Shown: positions 1-5,729 of the stretch, piece by piece | Position numbering within the stretch: the stretch's first letter is position 1 | Layout: the number at the start of each line of letters is the position of its first letter | NCBI GenBank assembly: GCA_003519485.1 | Contig: DOWQ01000073.1 | Coordinates: forward strand, 1-5,746 | Direction of reading: 5' to 3' | Length of the DNA: 5,746 nt | Source: Streptomyces sp. | GTDB lineage: Bacteria > Actinomycetota > Actinomycetes > Streptomycetales > Streptomycetaceae | Translations under genes and position numbers: made by a program | Notes under the pieces: generated by a model | Databases searched by the model: none | What the model saw: only the letters and a program-made list of their open reading frames with translations | Told to the model about the DNA's origin: nothing

Positions 1-381
1 GAGCTGTGCCGGACGGGTCGCAGCGAGCTGGACGGCGCGGCCTCCGGCGGCCGGGTGCGGCTCTTCGAGCCGGACTGGCAGCAGGAGCCGGTCGACTTCC
101 TGGCCGCCGCCGCCGGTGAGTTCGCCGGGACCGGGCTCGTGCGCACCGCCCGCCGCGCGCTGGCCAGCGTCGAGGGGGAGCCGCCGGCGCTCTTCATCGG
201 CGTCGAGCTGTCCCGCTGGGAGCCCGAGGACCGCGCCCTGGTGATGGACGCGGTGGGCAGGGCGCTGGGTGCGGTGCCGGTGCCCTGGCCCGTGCAACTC
301 GTCCTGCTGGACGTCGCCCAGGACCCCGTCGGCGACTGGATACGGGAGCGGATCCGTCCCTTCCACACGGCGGAGCGCTGA
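1..381 (+). CDS. sseB: SseB-family protein, C-terminal part (5' end outside window)
   Basis: The reading frame is open from base 1 to a TGA at 379-381, giving 126 visible residues starting ELCRTGRSELDG, so the N-terminal domain lies off the left edge. The visible part reads as an SseB C-terminal domain. An LFEPDWQQEPVDFL segment is followed by a helical ARRALASVE stretch, a beta-like ALFIGVEL strand, a helix (RALVMDAVGRALG), a second strand (VQLVLLDV) and the closing WIRERIRPF helix. The same order, ending in RPF, appears in the next gene, so the two look like tandem paralogues. E. coli SseB is known for enhanced serine sensitivity, but the molecular role of actinobacterial members is not established. 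The protein is probably cytoplasmic, with no membrane segment visible. An ATG at codon 81 lies inside the domain, and no internal start is convincing. Family assignment is from memory of related Streptomyces proteins. Confidence 0.8.
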   Translation, partial: ELCRTGRSELDGAASGGRVRLFEPDWQQEPVDFLAAAAGEFAGTGLVRTARRALASVEGEPPALFIGVELSRWEPEDRALVMDAVGRALGAVPVPWPVQLVLLDVAQDPVGDWIRERIRPFHTAER

Positions 382-518
382 CCGGCGCGCCGCGGTGGCC
401 GGGACGAGTGGGCCGGGACCTGCCGAATCCGGTACGTAAGCTGGTTGGATGACCTCACGGGGTGCGCTGCACGCGTCCCGCAGCGGTGCCGAGAGGCAGG
501 AAGAAGGGGCGGAGCCAG

Positions 519-1373
519 GTGAGCGCGGGCGTGGACAGGGAGCAGGTCGAGCAGCTGCTGCCGCAGGTGACGCCCGGGCGGTACGACGCCTATGAGGCGC
601 TGCTGCGCGCGCTCGCCGAGGGCCAGGTGTGGATGCTCCTGTGGCACGGCCACCCGGGAGCCCCCGACGCCCAGTACGGGAACATGGAGTCCGACGGCCT
701 CGGCTACGCCCCCTGCGTGACCTCCGCCCAGCAGTTGGCGGCCAGCGGCTGGAACCGCGCGCACGAGGTCGTCGGCGGCTGGGAGATCGCCGGTTCGCTC
801 TTCCCCGGCCACTGGGGCCTGTGGCTCAACCCGCACGCGCCCGGCGGCGGCGTCGGCGTCCCATGGACGGATCTCCGCCGGATCGCCACCGGCCTGGACC
901 GCCTTCCCGCGGGGCCGTTGCGGCTCTCCGAGCCGGCCATCGAGATCCCGCAGTTCTACGCCCTGCTGACGCAGAACGCGCACCGCACGCCCGCCGTCCG
1001 CGCGCTCCGCCGTGCCTGGGTGCAGCCCGCGCTCGGCGCCCCGTACCTGGCCATCGGTCTGGACCTGTACGACACCGGGCCGCAGGCGGTGGAGTCCGTA
1101 CGGCAGATGATGCAGCAGTCCATCGGCGCGGTGCCCGACGGGCTGCCCGTCTCGACCGTCGCCCTGTCCGACGAGTACGACTCGGTGGCGATGTGGATGC
1201 GGGCCGTCTCCCGCCCGTTCTTCGACCGGGAGGCGTACGGAGGGGGCGCGCCACCGACCTCGGCCGCCCCCGCCGCCCCGGTCCCCGGATACGGCTATCC
1301 GCCGCCCGGACCCGCCGGCGGGACGCAGGCCCCGCAGAGCTGGCACACCGGGCCCGCACCCCGGGCCTACTGA
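519..1373 (+). CDS. sseB: SseB-family protein (enhanced serine sensitivity), full length
   Basis: A 284-residue protein. I chose the GTG at 519: GGAG at 511-514 sits four bases upstream, and the QVEQLLPQVTPGRYDAYEALL motif of Streptomyces homologues follows at once. A further in-frame GTG at 462 would add 19 basic residues of low plausibility. The N-terminal SseB domain covers roughly residues 20-140 (VWMLLWHGHPGAPDAQYGNME, then WGLWLNPHAPGGGVGVPW). The C-terminal domain covers about 150-238 and ends in WMRAVSRPFFDRE, matching the preceding gene. Residues from about 240 to 284 form a disordered Pro/Gly/Ala tail with a YGYPPPGP motif. No signal peptide or membrane helix is visible, so it is probably cytoplasmic. 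It follows the first sseB-like gene after 137 bases on the same strand, so co-transcription is possible. A weak TAAGCT element at 437-442 could be a -10 box. Specific function is unknown. Confidence 0.82.
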   Translation: MSAGVDREQVEQLLPQVTPGRYDAYEALLRALAEGQVWMLLWHGHPGAPDAQYGNMESDGLGYAPCVTSAQQLAASGWNRAHEVVGGWEIAGSLFPGHWGLWLNPHAPGGGVGVPWTDLRRIATGLDRLPAGPLRLSEPAIEIPQFYALLTQNAHRTPAVRALRRAWVQPALGAPYLAIGLDLYDTGPQAVESVRQMMQQSIGAVPDGLPVSTVALSDEYDSVAMWMRAVSRPFFDREAYGGGAPPTSAAPAAPVPGYGYPPPGPAGGTQAPQSWHTGPAPRAY

Positions 1374-1382
1374 CCCTCCGTC

Positions 1383-1400
1383 CGGCCGGATTTCCGGCCG
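1383..1400 (+). terminator. GC hairpin downstream of sseB-like gene, possible terminator
   Basis: CGGCCGG (1383-1389) and CCGGCCG (1394-1400) form a perfect 7-bp stem with an ATTT loop, beginning ten bases after the TGA of the sseB-like gene. There is no T-tract after it. That is common for Streptomyces terminators, but it means the hairpin could instead be a 3'-end stabiliser. The position between a finished gene and a new promoter favours a termination or 3'-end role. Confidence 0.45.
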
Positions 1401-1569
1401 TCCGTCATCTGGACAAGCCTGGGCCGCCGTGCGCTGTGGCCTGCCGTCCGGGCCTCGGCTCTTTGCCAATTCATGGAAGTGCGATCCGATTTGCCCGCTG
1501 CCCCGGGATGGCTTTTCCGGCTCCTCGCATCCGCTGAGAGTCCCCCGATGTCCGTATAACGGAACGTGC

Positions 1570-1597
1570 CTGACCACATCACAGTTAGGCATACATT
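1570..1597 (+). promoter_or_regulatory. Candidate sigma70-like (HrdB-type) promoter of the transporter operon
   Basis: CTGACC at 1570-1575 resembles the TTGAC -35 box. TACATT at 1592-1597 fits the TAnnnT -10 pattern, and the spacer is 16 bases. Transcription would start near 1603-1605, giving a leader of about 175 bases before the GTG at 1778. A competing -10 candidate, TATAAC at 1555-1560, lacks a good -35 partner. This is a motif reading only; no transcript data support it. Confidence 0.4.
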
Positions 1598-1599
1598 CA

Positions 1600-1615
1600 C
1601 CGCCAGGTCTGGCGG
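1600..1615. promoter_or_regulatory. 16-base dyad CCGCCAG-GT-CTGGCGG, possible operator
   Basis: Two perfect 7-base arms (CCGCCAG and CTGGCGG) flank a GT centre. The dyad begins three bases after the candidate -10 box, so it would cover the predicted transcription start. A repressor could bind here as DNA. In RNA, it could form a 6-bp stem with a GGUC loop at the 5' end of the message. The sequence does not match an operator that I can name. Confidence 0.4.
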
Positions 1616-1760
1616 GTGATCGCGGACGCGTTGAAGACTCACGCCGCAGGGCCATCGGCCCGACGTGCGACCTGCTCCAGTTCCATCGGCAGTACGTGCA
1701 CCGAGATGTGAAGAGAGAAGCCGCTACCGCGGCGGGCGTTGGCCGGCCACAGTCGGCCGA

Positions 1761-1766
1761 GAGGGG
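1761..1766 (+). promoter_or_regulatory. Ribosome binding site deciding the DppC-type start
   Basis: GAGGGG, 11 bases before the GTG at 1778, is the only purine-rich anti-SD match nearby. It supports GTG 1778 over the TTG at 1739, which has no such site and would add 13 residues not expected in the family. The site follows the palindrome TCGGCCGA directly. Confidence 0.55.
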
Positions 1767-1777
1767 TCGAACGCACT

Positions 1778-2776
1778 GTGACCGCACCGATCAAGACCAC
1801 CGGGGCGGAAGCCGAGGTACAGCCGGAGGCTGTGCTCACCGGGGTCAAGAAGAGCCAGATCGAGGGACGCTCCCTCGGCCAGATCGCCTGGATGCGCTTC
1901 AAACGCGACAAGATGGCGGTGGCCGGCGGTGTTGTCGTGGTGTTCCTCATTCTGCTGGCGGTGCTGTCCAAGCCGATCCAGGCCGTCTTCGGGCTCGACC
2001 CGAACAGCTTCAACCAGGATCTGATCGACCCCGCCCTGCTCGCCCCCAAGGGCGGCTGGGGCGGCATGAGCTGGGATCACCCGCTCGGGGTCGACCCGCA
2101 GTACGGACGCGACATCCTGGCCCGCATCATCGAGGGCTCCTGGGTCTCCCTGATCGTCGCGGGCGGCGCCACGCTGCTCGCGGTCGTCATCGGCACGGTG
2201 CTCGGTGTCGTCGCCGGCTTCTACGGCGGCTGGGTCGACACCCTGATCAGCCGGACGATGGACACCTTCCTCGCCTTCCCGCTGCTGCTGTTCGCCATCT
2301 CCATCTCGGCGACCCTGCAGGACGGGGCGTTCGGCCTGGACGGGCTGCCGCTGCGCATCGGCGTACTGATCTTCGTGATCGGCTTCTTCGGCTGGCCGTA
2401 CATGGGCCGGATCGTCCGGGCGCAGACGCTGAGCCTCCGGGAGCGGGAGTTCGTCGACGCGTCCCGCAGCCTCGGGGCCCGCGGTCCGTTCATCCTCTTC
2501 CGCGAGCTGCTCCCCAACCTCGTGGCGCCGATCCTCGTCTACTCGACGCTGATGATCCCGACGAACATCCTCTTCGAAGCGGCGCTGAGCTTCCTGGGCG
2601 TCGGCATCGCGCCGCCGCAGTCCTCCTGGGGCGGAATGCTCACCCAGGCGGTGGACCTCTACGAGGTCGACCTGCAGTACATGTTCGTGCCCGGTCTGGC
2701 GATCTTCATCACGGTCCTGGCTTTCAACCTGCTGGGAGACGGGCTCCGCGATGCCCTCGACCCTCGCAGCAAGTAA
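1778..2776 (+). CDS. Peptide ABC transporter permease, DppC/OppC type
   Basis: A 332-residue inner-membrane subunit of an Opp/Dpp-family importer, one of the two channel-forming permeases. Residues 1-45 are a cytoplasmic tail. The OppC-type N-terminal segment (about 30-75) ends in the first membrane helix (46-64). The family motif HPLGVDPQYGRDILARIIEG is at 101-120. Further helices lie near 121-147, 162-180, 191-208, 248-272 and 302-320. The EAA loop, which contacts the ATPase, is at about 224-246 (EFVDASRSLGARG ... ELLPN). The C-terminus has the usual GDGLRDALDPR. Length is normal for the family. GTG 1778 is preferred because GAGGGG lies upstream and the N-terminus MTAPIKTTG is typical of Streptomyces relatives. 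It is the first gene of the operon, 56 bases before the binding lipoprotein. Substrate (di- or oligopeptide) cannot be fixed from sequence. Confidence 0.93.
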   Translation: MTAPIKTTGAEAEVQPEAVLTGVKKSQIEGRSLGQIAWMRFKRDKMAVAGGVVVVFLILLAVLSKPIQAVFGLDPNSFNQDLIDPALLAPKGGWGGMSWDHPLGVDPQYGRDILARIIEGSWVSLIVAGGATLLAVVIGTVLGVVAGFYGGWVDTLISRTMDTFLAFPLLLFAISISATLQDGAFGLDGLPLRIGVLIFVIGFFGWPYMGRIVRAQTLSLREREFVDASRSLGARGPFILFRELLPNLVAPILVYSTLMIPTNILFEAALSFLGVGIAPPQSSWGGMLTQAVDLYEVDLQYMFVPGLAIFITVLAFNLLGDGLRDALDPRSK

Positions 2777-2812
2777 CCGCGGCCGAGCCCTACACCGTGC
2801 CGTATCCATCGA

Positions 2813-2831
2813 TTGAGGGGGCATTCCTCAG
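2813..2831 (+). promoter_or_regulatory. Shine-Dalgarno of the binding-protein gene inside a small hairpin
   Basis: The purine tract GAGGGGG (2815-2821) is the ribosome binding site for ATG 2833, at a long spacing of about 11-12 bases. TGAGG (2814-2818) can pair with CCTCA (2826-2830) across a 7-base loop, and a T-G wobble (2813-2831) can add one more pair. The stem ends two bases before the ATG, so part of the SD could be masked. The stem is short and probably only mildly inhibitory. Confidence 0.4.
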
Positions 2832-2832
2832 C

Positions 2833-4584
2833 ATGAGAACCAAAAAGGCGACAGCTGTCATAGCGACGGCCATCGTGCTGGCGCTCGGCACCACCGCCTG
2901 TGGTGGCGGCTCGAGCGACCAGGACAGCAACGGCGGCGACGCCGAGCAGAACGCCGGTCTCGAGAAGATCGTCAACAAGTCCGACAAAAAGGGCGGGACG
3001 GTCACGTACGAGCACTCGGACGTTCCGGACTCGCTGGACCCGGGCAACACCTACTACGGCTGGGTGCAGAACATGTCCCGGCTGTACGGGCGCACCCTCA
3101 CCACCTTCAAGCCGGCGGCCGGCGACGAGGGCCTGGAGGTCGTCCCCGACCTGGCCAAGGACCTGGGCAAGGCCAGCGCCGACGCCAAGACCTGGACGTA
3201 CGAGCTCCGCGAGGGCGTGAAGTTCGAGGACGGCACCCCGGTCACGTCGAAGGACGTCAAGCACGCCATCGAGCGCAGCAACTTCGCGCCGGACGTGCTG
3301 TCCCAGGGACCGACGTACTTCAAGGCGTACTTGGAGGGCGGCGACAAGTACAAGGGTCCCTACAAGGACAAGTCGGAGGAGGGGATCAAGTCGATCGAGA
3401 CCCCCGACGACCACACGATCGTCTTCCACCTGAACCAGCCGTTCGCGGACTTCGACTACCTCGCGACCTTCTCCCAGACGGCCCCCGTGCCGGAGGCGAA
3501 GGACAAGGGCGCGGAGTACGTGAAGAACATCGTCTCCTCGGGCCCGTACAAGTTCGAGTCCTACAAGGAGGGCTCCAGCGCCACGCTGGTGCGCAACCCG
3601 GAGTGGGACCAGAAGACGGACCCGATCCGCAAGGCCCTGCCGGACAAGATCAGCATCAAGTTCAAGGTGAACCCGACCACGGTCGACAACCACCTGCTGA
3701 ACGACAACATCACGGCTGACGCGGCCGGCACGGGCGTCCAGGCGAAGACCCAGCCCAAGGTCCTCAAGCCCAGCGAGAAGAAGAACACCGACAACTCGTA
3801 CGCCGGTGCCACCTCCTACCTGGCGCTGTCGACCAAGGTGAAGCCCTTCGACAACATCGAGTGCCGCAAGGCCGTGCAGTTCGCGGTCGACAAGGCGTCG
3901 ATCCGGGGCGTCATCGGCGGTGCCACGAAGGGCGACGTCGCCAGCACGCTGCTGCCGCCGTCGGTCAACGGCTACACCGACTTCGACCTGTACGAGAGCA
4001 AGGGCGACAAGGGCGATGTCGCCAAGGCCGAGCAGCACCTGGAGAAGTGCGGTCACCCCGACGGCTTCACCACGAACCTGACGGCCCGCTCGGACCGTCC
4101 GGACGAGGTCGCGATGGCCACCTCCATTCAGCAGTCGCTGAAGAAGGTCGGCATCGAGGCCAAGATCCAGCAGTACCCCTCCGGCAAGTACTTCACCAAC
4201 TTCGCCGGTGCCCCGAAGTACGTCCACGAGCACAAGCTCGGAATGATGATGATGGCCTGGGGTTCGGACTGGCCGACGGGCTTCGGCTTCCTCGACCAGA
4301 TCGTCAACGGTTCGGCGATCAAGCCGTCGGGTGGCACCAACCTGATGGAGCTCGACGACAAGAAGATCAACGAGGCGCTCAAGGCCGGGATCGCCGACAC
4401 CGATGACGCCGCCCGCACCAAGGCCTGGGGCGAGGTCGACAAGATGGTGATGGAGAACGCCTCCGCCGTGCCGCTGATCTACCGCAAGAACCTGCTGTAC
4501 CGCCCGGAGTCGGCGACCAACGTCACGGTCACCCAGGCATACCTGGGCATGTACGACTACCTGTTGCTCGGCTCCTCCAAGTAG
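2833..4584 (+). CDS. Peptide-binding lipoprotein, SBP family 5 (DppA/OppA type)
   Basis: A 583-residue extracytoplasmic solute-binding protein that delivers peptides to the permease pair. The N-terminus MRTKKATAV is followed by a hydrophobic stretch and the lipobox GTTAC. Cys23 would be lipidated, with Thr rather than the usual Leu at -3. A Gly/Ser/Asp linker runs to about residue 45. Family-5 landmarks are DSLDPGNTYYGW (about 66-77), the signature KTWTYELREGVKFEDGTPVT with SKDVKHAIER (119-148), SGPYKFESY (236-244), CRKAVQFAVDKASIRGVIGG (344-363) and MMMMAWGSDWPTGFGF (471-486). Length is typical or slightly long. Only two cysteines remain in the mature part besides Cys23 (344 and 406), so a disulfide is possible. 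The ATG at 2833 is chosen because it creates the signal peptide and follows GAGGGG. The protein lies between the two permease genes, as in the S. coelicolor bldK cluster. The ligand is unknown; oligopeptides are most likely. Confidence 0.94.
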   Translation: MRTKKATAVIATAIVLALGTTACGGGSSDQDSNGGDAEQNAGLEKIVNKSDKKGGTVTYEHSDVPDSLDPGNTYYGWVQNMSRLYGRTLTTFKPAAGDEGLEVVPDLAKDLGKASADAKTWTYELREGVKFEDGTPVTSKDVKHAIERSNFAPDVLSQGPTYFKAYLEGGDKYKGPYKDKSEEGIKSIETPDDHTIVFHLNQPFADFDYLATFSQTAPVPEAKDKGAEYVKNIVSSGPYKFESYKEGSSATLVRNPEWDQKTDPIRKALPDKISIKFKVNPTTVDNHLLNDNITADAAGTGVQAKTQPKVLKPSEKKNTDNSYAGATSYLALSTKVKPFDNIECRKAVQFAVDKASIRGVIGGATKGDVASTLLPPSVNGYTDFDLYESKGDKGDVAKAEQHLEKCGHPDGFTTNLTARSDRPDEVAMATSIQQSLKKVGIEAKIQQYPSGKYFTNFAGAPKYVHEHKLGMMMMAWGSDWPTGFGFLDQIVNGSAIKPSGGTNLMELDDKKINEALKAGIADTDDAARTKAWGEVDKMVMENASAVPLIYRKNLLYRPESATNVTVTQAYLGMYDYLLLGSSK

Positions 4585-4599
4585 GAGCAAGCGTCTGCC

Positions 4600-4634
4600 G
4601 GGGGCCGGTCTCCAGGCGACGACGCCCGGCCCCC
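4600..4634 (+). repeat. Intercistronic inverted repeat after the binding-protein gene
   Basis: GGGGGCCGG (4600-4608) pairs perfectly with CCGGCCCCC (4626-4634) over a 17-base loop. One more C-G pair is possible if C4635 bulges. The hairpin starts 15 bases after the TAG of the lipoprotein gene and lacks a T-tract. In peptide importers a structure here often protects the 3' end of the abundant binding-protein message or causes partial termination. Either role is an inference. Confidence 0.6.
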
Positions 4635-4663
4635 CGAACAAGTTGGAAAGGCAGGTGAAGGCA

Positions 4664-4706
4664 CCGTGTCCGCCGGGACGGAACACCACCGTCCCGGCGG
4701 ACGCGG
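4664..4706 (+). repeat. Strong 18-bp stem-loop over the leader ORF start
   Basis: GTCCGCCGGGACGG (4668-4681) and CCGTCCCGGCGGAC (4689-4702) are exact reverse complements around a 7-base AACACCA loop. Four more pairs (4664-4667 with 4703-4706, including one G-T wobble) extend the stem to 18 bp. It contains the leader GTG at 4666, begins five bases after the leader Shine-Dalgarno AGGTGA, and ends 12 bases before the permease GTG. There is no T-tract, and the permease gene follows at once, so a terminator is unlikely. Control of initiation or message stability is more plausible. Confidence 0.7.
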
Positions 4707-4722
4707 CGCCACACGGCTGTGA
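4666..4722 (+). CDS. Possible 18-codon leader peptide coupled to the DppB-type gene
   Basis: GTG 4666 opens a short frame encoding MSAGTEHHRPGGRGATRL. Its TGA (4720-4722) overlaps the GTG start of the permease gene (4719-4721) as GTGA. A good Shine-Dalgarno, AGGTGA at 4653-4658 within AAAGGCAGGTGA, sits seven bases upstream. The permease start itself has only CGGCGCCACACGGCT before it, with no SD match. Ribosomes finishing the leader could therefore restart on the permease. The peptide has no recognisable domain. Third-position GC is high, but in a sequence this rich that proves little. A chance ORF remains possible, although SD, start and overlapping stop all agree. Confidence 0.45.
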   Translation: MSAGTEHHRPGGRGATRL

Positions 4723-5729
4723 CTGCGTACATCATCCGACGCGTTATCGCCGCGGTGTTGCTGCTGCTGGTGGTCAGCGCAGTCACCTTCGCGATCTTCT
4801 TCTTCGTCCCGCAGCTCGCGGGACAGACCCCCGACCAGTTGGCCGCCCAGTACGTGGGCAAGGGCGCCAACCCCGATGCCGTACAGCAGGTCAAGGTCAG
4901 TCTCGGCCTCGACCAGCCGCTGTACATCCAGTACTTCGACTTCCTGCGGGCGATCGTCAGCGGCGCCACGTACAACTTCGGCCCCGAGCCGACGGTCTGC
5001 CACGCGCCCTGCTTCGGCTACTCCTTCCGGAGCCACGTCGAGGTGTGGCCGCAGATCACCGAGCGGCTGCCCATCACGCTCTCCCTGGCGATCGGCGCCG
5101 CCGTGATCTGGGTGGTCTCCGGTGTGGCCATCGGCGTGCTCTCGGCGCTCAAGCGCGGCTCGATCTTCGACCGCATCGCCATGATGACGGCGCTCGCCGG
5201 CGTCTCGCTGCCGATCTTCTTCACCGGCATGCTCGGTCTGGCGCTGTTCAGCTTCCAGTGGCCGATCTGGGAGAACCTGGAGTTCGTACCGCTCTCCGAG
5301 AGTCCGGCGCTGTGGGCCTGGAACCTGATCATCCCCTGGTGCAGCCTCGCCTTCCTCTACTCCGCCCTCTACGCCCGGCTGACCCGGGCCGGGATGCTGG
5401 AGACGATGGGTGAGGACTACGTCCGCACCGCCCGGGCCAAGGGCCTGCGGGAGCGGACCGTGGTCACCAAGCACGGCCTCCGGGCCGCGCTGACCCCGAT
5501 CGTCACCATCTTCGGCATGGACTTCGCGCTGCTCCTCGGCGGCGCGGTGATCACCGAGCAGGTCTTCTCCTTCCAGGGGATGGGGGCCTATGCCATCCAG
5601 GCGGTGAAGGAGAACGACCTCCCCATGGTCATGGGTGTGACCCTGGTCGCGGCCTTCTTCATCGTCCTCTGCAATCTGCTGGTGGACCTGGTGTACGCCG
5701 CCATCGACCCCAGGGTGAGGTACTCGTGA
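4719..5729 (+). CDS. Peptide ABC transporter permease, DppB/OppB type
   Basis: A 336-residue inner-membrane permease, partner of the DppC-type subunit. The N-terminus MTAYIIRRVIAAVLLLLVV is the standard DppB opening, with helix 1 at about 8-30. A long extracytoplasmic loop (31-117) includes LGLDQPLYIQYFDFL and an insertion with Cys94 and Cys98 (VCHAPCFGYSF). Further helices lie near 118-142, 155-180 (AGVSLPIFFTG), 199-220, 262-283 and 303-328. The EAA loop is at about 231-260 (EDYVRTARAKGLRERTVVTKHGLR), and the protein ends AIDPRV as usual. GTG 4719 is the only start that keeps helix 1: reading upstream in frame, there is no other start codon before a TGA at 4656. It lacks its own Shine-Dalgarno and overlaps the leader ORF stop. 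Its own stop overlaps the next gene's GTG, so translation is coupled at both ends. Confidence 0.93.
   Translation: MTAYIIRRVIAAVLLLLVVSAVTFAIFFFVPQLAGQTPDQLAAQYVGKGANPDAVQQVKVSLGLDQPLYIQYFDFLRAIVSGATYNFGPEPTVCHAPCFGYSFRSHVEVWPQITERLPITLSLAIGAAVIWVVSGVAIGVLSALKRGSIFDRIAMMTALAGVSLPIFFTGMLGLALFSFQWPIWENLEFVPLSESPALWAWNLIIPWCSLAFLYSALYARLTRAGMLETMGEDYVRTARAKGLRERTVVTKHGLRAALTPIVTIFGMDFALLLGGAVITEQVFSFQGMGAYAIQAVKENDLPMVMGVTLVAAFFIVLCNLLVDLVYAAIDPRVRYS

Larger units (their letters stand above)
1374..1777. other. Intergenic region between sseB-like gene and peptide transporter operon
   Basis: No convincing gene lies in these 404 bases. The frame that continues into the binding-protein gene far downstream happens to stay open here, but its composition is not protein-like and the lipoprotein starts only at 2833. 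The region is locally richer in A/T (around 1460-1600) than the flanking genes, as expected for a promoter. It contains a GC hairpin just after the upstream stop, a short inverted repeat TCCGT-ATA-ACGGA at 1551-1563, a candidate promoter at 1570-1597, a 16-base dyad at 1600-1615, a GGGCC/GGCCC repeat at 1649-1661, and the palindromes TGGCCGGCCA (1740-1749) and TCGGCCGA (1753-1760) just before the ribosome binding site. I recognise no riboswitch class in the leader. Confidence 0.75.

Noticed and set aside
383..392. Palindrome CGGCGCGCCG right after the first sseB-like stop, as a terminator
   Set aside because: It has no loop as a hairpin and no T-tract. Short GC palindromes are expected often at this base composition.
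462..518. Upstream GTG 462 as start of the second sseB-like gene
   Set aside because: It adds 19 basic residues without an SD. GTG 519 has GGAG upstream and fits homologue N-termini as I recall them.
449..592. Short ORF from ATG 449, just after a weak -10-like TAAGCT, possible leaderless gene
   Set aside because: It overlaps the sseB-like start region in another frame, its third-position GC is poor, and the peptide is Arg/Gly/Ala-rich with no features.
629..1537. 302-residue open frame overlapping the second sseB-like gene
   Set aside because: Arg/Pro/Ala-rich shadow frame. The sseB frame has clear family motifs.
1649..1661. GGGCC-ATC-GGCCC repeat as a regulatory site
   Set aside because: Five-base GC arms with a 3-base loop arise frequently by chance here, and nothing else supports it.
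1724..2824. 366-residue open frame on the minus strand
   Set aside because: Antisense mirror of the DppC-type gene, with low-complexity Asp/Glu/Arg composition and no family features.
1429..2832. Long open frame upstream of and continuous with the binding-protein gene
   Set aside because: It passes out of frame through the whole DppC-type gene and the promoter region, with Arg/Gly/Pro-rich composition. The lipoprotein signal peptide and SD place the real start at 2833.
2659..4689. 676-residue open frame on the minus strand
   Set aside because: It lies antisense to the lipoprotein gene and reads as a Val/Leu/Arg-rich complement of strong GC third-position coding. No domain is recognisable.
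4664..4706. The strong stem-loop as an intrinsic terminator
   Set aside because: No T-tract follows, and the permease gene begins 12 bases later in the same operon with a coupled start. A leader or stability role fits better.
4557..5474. 305-residue open frame on the minus strand
   Set aside because: Antisense mirror of the DppB-type gene, with the same codon-bias artefact.
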